DNA from: Sulfitobacter sp. EhC04
GTDB taxonomy: Bacteria; Pseudomonadota; Alphaproteobacteria; Rhodobacterales; Rhodobacteraceae
Assembly (NCBI RefSeq): GCF_001650875.1
Contig: NZ_LXYI01000011.1
Span: 62,001 to 126,000, forward strand
Length of the DNA stretch: 64,000 bases
Reading direction: 5' to 3'
Part shown: positions 57,785-64,000 of the stretch, piece by piece
Position numbering within the stretch: the first letter of the stretch is position 1
How the letters are laid out: each line of letters starts with the position of its first letter
Made by a program: the position numbers and the translations under genes
Notes under the pieces: model-generated
What the model was told of the DNA's origin: nothing
Seen by the model: the letters and a program-made list of their open reading frames with translations, nothing else
The model's database searches: none

Positions 57785-59353
57785 CTATTTCCTGACGGTC
57801 TTCAACTCCACCGAGGCCTGCAAGGACCCGGCAAGCGAATTCAGACGCGCCTCGGCCACCTCTCCAAACAGCGGCATCATGTCTTCGGTGATCCACAGTT
57901 GCAGCAGTTTTTTCTTGGGAAACCAACGCAGTTCGCCGCGATCTTCATCCTTGTTCATCCACAGCATTGCCCCGAACCGCATGGCCTTGCCCAAAATCTC
58001 GGCCTCTTTGCGTGCCCGTTCGTCGATCATCTCGTAAAGATCTTCAAAGCGCGTGTTCTCGCGCTTGTTGGAATAGCGGTGCAGCAGGGCAAGCCCCAGA
58101 AACACCCGTTCGGAATGCTTCAGCCCCCCCAGGTTGGCCCGTGTGGCATTGTCGAAACAAACCTCGGCCCGGTAATCGGGATGTGCGCGCCAACTGACGT
58201 CATGCAGCAGGCAGGCGGCCTTGACCAGTCGCGCGCGCTGCGGCGAACTGGATTTGTACAGTGGCAGAATGAAGTTGTAGAGGGCCTTGCCGAAACCCGG
58301 CGTGCGCGCATCCTTTGCCTCGGCAAAGCGGCAGGCCTCGATCAGCGGGTCCCGGTCGCGCAGGCGTTGCGGCATCTGTTCGTAAAGCATCCCTTCGCGG
58401 ATACCATAGCTGGAAATCGCGATGTCCTTGGGCTTGAAGGTCTTGACCAGTCGGCTCAGCACCTCTGCCGCATAGGGCACCAGCGCCATCCGGGTCGATG
58501 AAACGCCGGCCTCGGCGCGCAGGTCCTCCAGGTTCGATTGCTTGATGTATTTGACCGTGGCGCTGACCGCGCGGGGCGTCATGCGGTATTCGTGCAGCAC
58601 ATGCAGCGGATAGCCCCGGCGCACCATGTCGATGCGTGCGATGGCCCGCCAGGACCCGCCCACCAGGAACAGCCGGTCGCGCTGGGCACCCATACGCTCC
58701 TGCAACGCCTGCATTACCTCCTTGATCTGGGCATTCCGCGCCTTTGCACCGCCCTTGATGTCGCGCAGTTTCAGCGGCCCCAGTTGCGAGGAGACCCGCC
58801 GCCCCACGCGGCCCCCTGAAATCTCGGCCAGTTCCATGGAGGATCCACCGATGTCGCAGACAAGGCCATAGGCACCGGGCCAGCCCAGCAGAACGCCCTG
58901 GGCGGACAGCCGCGCTTCTTCCTCACCGTCGATAACCCAGATGCGCAGGCCGGTTTCGCGCAGGACCTCATCGCAGAATGCCGCGCCGTCACTGGCGTCG
59001 CGCACCGCCGCCGTTGCCACAACCGTCAATTCGCGCAGGCCCATGCTGTCTGCCAGCTTGCGAAAACGGCGCATGGCCGACAGGGCGCGGACACGCCCCT
59101 GTGGCGACAGATGGCCGGTCTCTGCCATGCCCGCACCCAGGGCGCACATGATCTTTTCGTTGTAGAAATACGCAGGCGAGCGCGCCGCGCCGTCAAAAAC
59201 CACCAGCCGGACAGAGTTCGACCCCACATCGACGACACCCACGCGCGACAGCTTGCGCGCGCTGGGATCTTCAAACAGCGGTTTTGCGAAAAGGCCCAGA
59301 TCAGCAACGCCGGTTTCCGGCACCGGCGTGTTGGTCTCCGTAAGGTTAGCCAT
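57785..59353 (-). CDS. ppx: Exopolyphosphatase / Ppx-GppA family
   Basis: A 522-residue cytosolic phosphatase removing terminal phosphate from polyphosphate (possibly also pppGpp). The actin-like fold motifs are present: VGVVDVGSNSVRLVVFDG near residue 38, VVATAAVRDASDGAAF, and LVCDIGGSSMELAEISGG; the C-terminal helical HD-like part includes LVKAACLLHDVSWRAHPDYR. I start at the ATG at 59353 with AGGAG seven bases upstream. It is the last gene of the ppk-ppx block, so synthesis and breakdown of polyphosphate are co-transcribed or nearly so (107-bp gap). Confidence 0.93.
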   Translation of the reverse strand: MANLTETNTPVPETGVADLGLFAKPLFEDPSARKLSRVGVVDVGSNSVRLVVFDGAARSPAYFYNEKIMCALGAGMAETGHLSPQGRVRALSAMRRFRKLADSMGLRELTVVATAAVRDASDGAAFCDEVLRETGLRIWVIDGEEEARLSAQGVLLGWPGAYGLVCDIGGSSMELAEISGGRVGRRVSSQLGPLKLRDIKGGAKARNAQIKEVMQALQERMGAQRDRLFLVGGSWRAIARIDMVRRGYPLHVLHEYRMTPRAVSATVKYIKQSNLEDLRAEAGVSSTRMALVPYAAEVLSRLVKTFKPKDIAISSYGIREGMLYEQMPQRLRDRDPLIEACRFAEAKDARTPGFGKALYNFILPLYKSSSPQRARLVKAACLLHDVSWRAHPDYRAEVCFDNATRANLGGLKHSERVFLGLALLHRYSNKRENTRFEDLYEMIDERARKEAEILGKAMRFGAMLWMNKDEDRGELRWFPKKKLLQLWITEDMMPLFGEVAEARLNSLAGSLQASVELKTVRK

Positions 59354-59460
59354 GAGGTCTCCTGGCGGTCGGCTCAACTGCCGGTAAGATGGGGCAGGCG
59401 GCCGCGGGGGTCAATGTCCGATCCCGGCGACCACCGGGCTGCGCGGCGCGGCATTTACCG

Positions 59461-61635
59461 TCAGTCTTCCGTATGGGTCAGCTTCGGCACGTCCGAAGCC
59501 CCCGCCGATCCGCGCCCCGACAACGACGGATTCTCCATGAAGAACCGGTGGCAGTTAAAGCTGAACTGCCCTTCGACCAGCGGCGGCCGGGTAAACTTGC
59601 CATCCGGGGCCATGACCCAGCTTTGCGCCACATCGGCCAGATTCGCCGCCATGATCTGGCTGGTGATCTGGGCCTTGACCGTCGGGTTCTCGATCTCCAC
59701 CAGGGTTTCGACCCGGCGGATCAGGTTGCGCCCCATCCAGTCAGCAGAAGAGATAAAGACCCGCGCCTTCTTGTGGGGCAGGCCGTAACCGTTGCCAAAA
59801 CAGACGATGCGCGAATGCTCCAGGAACCTGCCCACGATGGATTTGACACGGATGTTCTCCGACAATCCCTTGATGCCCGGGCGCAATCCACAGATGCCCC
59901 GGATCACCAGACTGATCTGCACCCCGGCCTGGCTGGCGGCATAGAGCGCGTCGATCACTTCCGCGTCGATGATGGAGTTCATCTTGGCCCAGATCGCCGC
60001 AGGCTTGCCCGCCTCGGCATGGGCCGCCTCTGCCGCGATCAGCTCCAGCAGGCGGGGCTTCAGCGTGGTGGGGGAAATCGCCAGATTGTCCAGCTTCTCC
60101 GGCTGCGCGTAGCCGGACAGGAAGTTGAACACTTTGGTGGCATCGCGCCCCAGTTTCTGGTCGCAGGTGAACAGCGACAGATCGGTGTAGATGCGCGCCG
60201 TGATCGGATGGTAATTGCCGGTGCCGTAATGGGTATAGGTCACCAGTTGGTTGCCCTCGCGCCGCACCACGGTGGAAATCTTGGCATGGGTCTTGAGGTC
60301 CAGGAAACCGTAAACCACATGCGCGCCCGCGCGTTCCAGCCGCCGGGACTGGCGGATGTTGGCGGCCTCGTCGAACCGCGCCTTGAGCTCGACCAGCGCG
60401 GTCACCGATTTGCCGTCCTCCGCCGCCTCGCAGAGCGCCTCGACAATCGGGCTGTCGCGCGAGGTCCGGTAGAGCGTCTGCTTGATCGCCACGACATTCG
60501 GATCGCGCGCCGCCTGGGACAGGAACCGCACCACCATGTCAAAGGTCTCATAGGGGTGGTGCAACAGCATGTCCTTCTGGCGGATCGCCTCGAACATGTC
60601 GCCGTCATGGTCGCTGACCCGTTCCGGCACGCGCGGGGTAAAGGAGGGCCACAGCAGGTCGGGCCTTGCGTCGGTGACCAGCTTGCTCAGGTCATCGACC
60701 CCGATCATGCCGTCGATCTCGATCACGTCGCGCTCGTGCACGCCAAGCTCTGCCATCACCACGGCTTTCAGCTTTTCCGGCGCGCCCGCCGAATGCGTCA
60801 GGCGGACAACCTCCCCCCGGCGGCGGCGTTTCAGCGCCACCTCGAATTCGCGCACCAGGTCTTCGGCCTCGTCCTCGACCTCCAGGTCGCTGTCGCGCAG
60901 CACCCTGAACTCAAAGTGGCTTTTCAACTTGTAGCCCGGAAACAGGTCCGGGATCTTGAGCACCAGAAGGTCCTCAAGCGGCAGGTAACGCAGCGTGCCC
61001 TCGGGGGCGGGCAGCGGCACGAAACGGTCGATCTGCGCCGGGATCGGCAGCAGCGCCTGCAGCGGGCGCTTGTCGCGGGTCCGTTCCAGTTGCAGCGCGA
61101 GGGCGTAGCCGGTGTTGGGGATGAAGGGAAACGGGTGCGCGGGGTCGATGGCCAGTGGCGACAGCACCGCAAAGACCTGCGTCAGGAACATCTCCTTGAG
61201 GTATTCGTGATCGGCTTCGGTCAGGTCCGATTGATGTTCCAGAAAGATGTTCTGCGCGTCCATTTCCGCCATCAGGTCAACCAGCACCCGTTGCTGGTTC
61301 ATCATCAGGTTGCGCGCGTCCTCGTTGATCAGGACCAGTTGTTCCGCCGGGGACAGGCCGTCGGCAGCAGGTGTGGTGTTGCCCGCCTGGGCCAGCTCGC
61401 GCAGGCCCGCCACGCGCACGGTATAGAATTCATCAAGGTTGCCCGCCGAGATCGACAGGAACCGCAGCCGTTCCAGCAGCGGCACACGGGGGTTTTCGGC
61501 CTCTTCCAGCACACGCCAGTTGAACCCCAGCCAGCTGAGTTCGCGATTGAAAAAGCGGCCCGGCCCCGTGGTGTCGAGGTCGGGCAGTTCGATGGCGGGC
61601 GGAAACGGCCCTTCTAGGAAATCTGCGTGAGTCAT
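59461..61635 (-). CDS. ppk: Polyphosphate kinase 1
   Basis: A 724-residue enzyme that makes polyphosphate from ATP, usually membrane associated. The N domain has [20 protein letters not shown]; the head domain includes [10 protein letters not shown]; the catalytic region has [20 protein letters not shown], the autophosphorylated His in [16 protein letters not shown], and [20 protein letters not shown]. The second catalytic His lies in [16 protein letters not shown]. It is full length. It is 51 bp downstream of the Hda-like gene. Confidence 0.96.
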   Translation of the reverse strand: MTHADFLEGPFPPAIELPDLDTTGPGRFFNRELSWLGFNWRVLEEAENPRVPLLERLRFLSISAGNLDEFYTVRVAGLRELAQAGNTTPAADGLSPAEQLVLINEDARNLMMNQQRVLVDLMAEMDAQNIFLEHQSDLTEADHEYLKEMFLTQVFAVLSPLAIDPAHPFPFIPNTGYALALQLERTRDKRPLQALLPIPAQIDRFVPLPAPEGTLRYLPLEDLLVLKIPDLFPGYKLKSHFEFRVLRDSDLEVEDEAEDLVREFEVALKRRRRGEVVRLTHSAGAPEKLKAVVMAELGVHERDVIEIDGMIGVDDLSKLVTDARPDLLWPSFTPRVPERVSDHDGDMFEAIRQKDMLLHHPYETFDMVVRFLSQAARDPNVVAIKQTLYRTSRDSPIVEALCEAAEDGKSVTALVELKARFDEAANIRQSRRLERAGAHVVYGFLDLKTHAKISTVVRREGNQLVTYTHYGTGNYHPITARIYTDLSLFTCDQKLGRDATKVFNFLSGYAQPEKLDNLAISPTTLKPRLLELIAAEAAHAEAGKPAAIWAKMNSIIDAEVIDALYAASQAGVQISLVIRGICGLRPGIKGLSENIRVKSIVGRFLEHSRIVCFGNGYGLPHKKARVFISSADWMGRNLIRRVETLVEIENPTVKAQITSQIMAANLADVAQSWVMAPDGKFTRPPLVEGQFSFNCHRFFMENPSLSGRGSAGASDVPKLTHTED

Positions 61636-61686
61636 GGCGGCCTTATGGCGCTGATGTGTAACGATGTTGCGACAATGCAGGCAGTA

Positions 61687-62367
61687 TCAGCCCGCTGCGG
61701 GGGGCTTGTCCAGCACCTGCGCCGCCAACTGCCGGGTCAGCGGGCGTTTTTGCGCCAGACTGGCGGCATCGAGGCGTTGCACCAGGTCGATTGCAGCGGC
61801 AAAGGACCGGTCCATGCGGGACAACAGGTACGGTATCAGGTCGGGCTTGGGGGTCAACTGCCGGTCGGCCAGCAATTTGACCAGAAGCGCGGTCAGCAGC
61901 ATGTCGTCTGGCGGCTCCAGCGCCACCGCCGTGGCACCGCGCATCCGGCTGATCAGGTCCGGCAGGGTCAGCCCCCATTGTGCCACGGGGGGCGCGCCGG
62001 TCAGCAACAGGGTATGCCCCTCTGCCAGGATCAGGTTGTGCAGGTGGAAAAGCGCAGTCTGCGCCGCGTCGTTCCCGGCGATCTCCGGCACATCCTCAAC
62101 GGCAAGGGGGCCCGTGGCCAGCGCGGGCACTTCGACATCCACAAGGCGGCGCGCCGCGACGATCCGGGCCTGCGACCGCTCGGCCCAGACATGGGCCAGG
62201 TGGGTCTTGCCCGCCCCTTCGGGGCCGGTCAGCGCCAGTTTGCCGCCGGGCCAGTCGGGCCAGTGGTCGATCATCGACAGGGCCATGGCGTTGGAAGGTG
62301 CCGCGAAAAACGCGTCACGCCCCAGTGCGGTGCGGCTGGGCAGGTCGAATCCCAATTGTCGGGCCAT
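61687..62367 (-). CDS. DnaA-related regulator (Hda/HdaA-like)
   Basis: A 226-residue AAA+ protein resembling DnaA domain III. The N terminus MARQLGFDLPSR contains a QLxFDLP sliding-clamp-binding motif, as in Hda. Walker A is GPEGAGKT (48-55); LAVEDVPEIAGNDAAQTALF corresponds to Walker B and sensor; the DNA-binding domain IV of DnaA is missing. With the clamp it should promote ATP hydrolysis by DnaA after replication starts. The ATG at 62367 is one base from the stop of the permease gene. This gene order, permease-hda-ppk-ppx, recurs in alphaproteobacteria. Confidence 0.9.
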   Translation of the reverse strand: MARQLGFDLPSRTALGRDAFFAAPSNAMALSMIDHWPDWPGGKLALTGPEGAGKTHLAHVWAERSQARIVAARRLVDVEVPALATGPLAVEDVPEIAGNDAAQTALFHLHNLILAEGHTLLLTGAPPVAQWGLTLPDLISRMRGATAVALEPPDDMLLTALLVKLLADRQLTPKPDLIPYLLSRMDRSFAAAIDLVQRLDAASLAQKRPLTRQLAAQVLDKPPAAG

Positions 62368-62368
62368 G

Positions 62369-63439
62369 TCAGTCGTCCAACGTCGTTGGACCGGTGCCGA
62401 GATAAAGCAGGCTGTGCTTGTAGCGGTCGGTGGCAAAGCGCGCCAGTACCCCCAGTGCGGCTGCCAGCGGCACGGCGATCAGCATCCCGACAAAGCCGAA
62501 CAAGGTGCCAAAGACCGACAGCGCCAGCAGCAGCCAGACCGGATGCAGCCCCACGGAATTGCCCACCAGCTTGGGTGTCAGCACATTGCCCTCGATCACC
62601 TGACCGATGGCAAAGATGCCCGCAACCAGGCCAATCGACAGCCAGTCGCCCCAGAACTGGAACAGCGCCAACCCAATGGCCAGCGCACCGCCCAAGAGCG
62701 CCCCGAGATAGGGGATAAAGGTGACCAGACCGGCGATGAAGCCCACGACCAGCCCGAATTGCAGCCCCACCACCATCAGCGCAATCGCGTAATAGGTGCC
62801 AAGGATCAGACAGACAGTGCCCATGCCCCGGATGAAAGACGCAAGTGTTTTGTCCACGTCACGCGCCAACTGCCGGATCACCGGCGCATGGTCGCGCGGC
62901 AGCAGCCGGTCGATGGCGGCGACCATGCGGTCCCAGTCCAGCAGCAGATAGACCGACACCACCGGCACGATCACAAACAGCAGGATCACGTTGAGAATGG
63001 AGGCGAAGGAGGCCAGCGCTGTCTCCAGCAATTGACCGCCGCGTTCCTGAATGGTCGCCCCGATCGAGGTCAGAGAGTTGCGCAGGGTCGAATCCTCGTC
63101 CAGCAGGGCGGGGAAGCGCGTGGTCATGAAATCGGTGAAATCCTGCGTCAGCCTGGGCGCGGTTTCGATCAGCGATGCGGTCTGATTGACCAGGGTCGGG
63201 ACCACCAGCAGCGCCATCACCCCAAAGATCAGGATCGCAACAAAGGTGATCACCGTCGTGGACAGTGCCCGGCTCAGCCCCATCCGCTCCAGCCGGTCAG
63301 CGACAGGGTCGAGGAAATAGGCGATGGCCCCGCCCAGCAGGAAAGGCACCAGCACCTGACCCAGGAACCACAGGGCCACCATGAAGACCACGGCCGCAAT
63401 GCCCCAGTATTTCAGTTGATCTCGGATCGGAAGGGCCAT
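62369..63439 (-). CDS. AI-2E family transporter (PerM-like permease)
   Basis: A 356-residue inner-membrane protein with about eight helices. LVPFLLGGAIAYFLDPVADR in the first part, LLFVIVPVVSVYLLLDWDRM in the middle, and FIPYLGALLGGALAIGLALF plus EGNVLTPKLVGNSVGLHPVW at the end are the family signatures. Members export autoinducer-2 or act as Na+/H+ antiporters, and the substrate cannot be read here. It heads the hda-ppk-ppx minus-strand group. Confidence 0.92.
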   Translation of the reverse strand: MALPIRDQLKYWGIAAVVFMVALWFLGQVLVPFLLGGAIAYFLDPVADRLERMGLSRALSTTVITFVAILIFGVMALLVVPTLVNQTASLIETAPRLTQDFTDFMTTRFPALLDEDSTLRNSLTSIGATIQERGGQLLETALASFASILNVILLFVIVPVVSVYLLLDWDRMVAAIDRLLPRDHAPVIRQLARDVDKTLASFIRGMGTVCLILGTYYAIALMVVGLQFGLVVGFIAGLVTFIPYLGALLGGALAIGLALFQFWGDWLSIGLVAGIFAIGQVIEGNVLTPKLVGNSVGLHPVWLLLALSVFGTLFGFVGMLIAVPLAAALGVLARFATDRYKHSLLYLGTGPTTLDD

Positions 63440-63641
63440 GGGGTTCTCCGCAAAGGACAGCCTATCACTTCGCCCATGCAGGCCGGTATTTCAAGGGTCG
63501 CGCGCCGGACGGGCGCTTTTTTGATCAGGGCGCGCGGCAGGAAACACGCCCACATGCAGCACCGCGCGCGGGGTGTTGAGCCGCCCCCGCGCCGGGCATA
63601 GGGTTGGCCCGACAGATTGGTACAGACCGGCAGGAGGCCCC

Positions 63642-64000
63642 ATGCGGAGCGAATTCGACAAGGAACTGGAACAGCGGCTGGTCCGCTATGCGGCCATCGA
63701 CAGCCAGAGCGATGCAGGCTCGCCGAGCCAGCCCAGCACCGCGATCCAGCTGGACATGTCGCGCCTGCTGGTGACGGAATTGCAGCAGATCGGCGCGCAG
63801 GACGTCACCCTGACCGATTATGGCGTGGTGCTGGCGACAGTGCCGGGGACGGCCCCCGGCCCGACAATGGGCTGGTGCGCCCATGTGGACACCGCCCCGC
63901 AGTTCAATGCCGCCGGGGTGAAACCGGTGGTCCATCGCGGCTACAACGGCGGCGACATCACCTTTGCCGATGCCCCTGATCTGAAGCTGAACCCGGCGGT
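63642..64000 (+). CDS. pepT: Peptidase T (start only; continues past window)
   Basis: The first 119 codons of a Zn-dependent M20 aminotripeptidase. LVRYAAIDSQSDAGSPSQPS is the PepT N terminus, and MGWCAHVDTAPQFNAAGVKP contains the first metal-binding His and the adjacent Asp (HVDT). The remainder of the catalytic domain is beyond base 64000. AGGAGG is four to ten bases before the ATG. It is divergent from the AI-2E permease. Confidence 0.9.
   Translation, partial: MRSEFDKELEQRLVRYAAIDSQSDAGSPSQPSTAIQLDMSRLLVTELQQIGAQDVTLTDYGVVLATVPGTAPGPTMGWCAHVDTAPQFNAAGVKPVVHRGYNGGDITFADAPDLKLNPA

Noticed and set aside
59389-61617. 742-codon plus-strand open frame
   Set aside because: It is fully antisense to ppk, which carries all polyphosphate kinase motifs.

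Overview
The window looks like chromosome from a marine alphaproteobacterium of the Roseobacter group (Rhodobacteraceae). The evidence is a uniformly high GC content, and a gene set typical of that family: a DUF1127 protein, convergent 8-oxoguanine and guanine deaminases, mgtE-fau, yebC, argP-lysE, betICBA, the pccB...pccA...methylmalonyl-CoA mutase locus, and the block AI-2E permease / Hda-like / ppk / ppx. I see no tRNA, rRNA, CRISPR array, prophage or complete insertion sequence.

Layout. 1-6295: the 3'-truncated start of a Bax-inhibitor-1 gene, DUF1127 divergent from a LysR gene, an XRE regulator, hisN, and the two purine deaminases facing each other. 6496-13702: mgtE-fau, a possible 6S RNA, an orphan permease, a YmdB-type phosphoesterase, an SLC13/RCK transporter and an APH-type kinase. 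14037-15419: a protein built on GSDGTGK heptads, followed by a strong terminator and a second SLC13/RCK transporter. 17538-21218: yebC, a small conserved gene, argP/lysE and an EamA permease. 21304-26849: choline-sulfate to glycine betaine genes (betI, betC, betB, betA), with a palindromic operator before betI and an elaborate structured gap before betA.

26919-40771: a nuclease, a ScfR-family regulator (PccR-like) whose promoter abuts a 232-bp MITE-like element, then a long minus-strand operon. Read in transcription order it encodes a sugar-binding protein, ABC ATPase, permease, SorC regulator, aldo/keto reductase, GlpD-like dehydrogenase, DhnA/LsrF-like aldolase, FGGY kinase and probably a GMC oxidoreductase. 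This predicts import, phosphorylation, oxidation and aldol cleavage of a polyol or sugar that the sequence does not identify. 41105-53122: an MFS exporter divergent from pccB, small envelope genes, pccA and methylmalonyl-CoA mutase, the propionyl-CoA to succinyl-CoA route. TTTGCAAA-type motifs occur both before the ScfR gene and in the pccB/MFS intergenic region, which links the regulator to the pcc locus about 13 kb away.

53182-64000: a secreted tail-collar-domain protein; a compact VOC / GNAT / DjlA-like / nuclease-phosphatase run; a 457-bp convergent gap with TGACA/TGTCA palindromes and about six 22-bp repeats; then ppx, ppk, an Hda-like gene and an AI-2E permease on the minus strand, and the start of pepT. 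The best candidates for something undescribed are the heptad-repeat protein, the polyol operon, the betB-betA gap, the MITE next to the regulator promoter, and the 22-bp repeat array.
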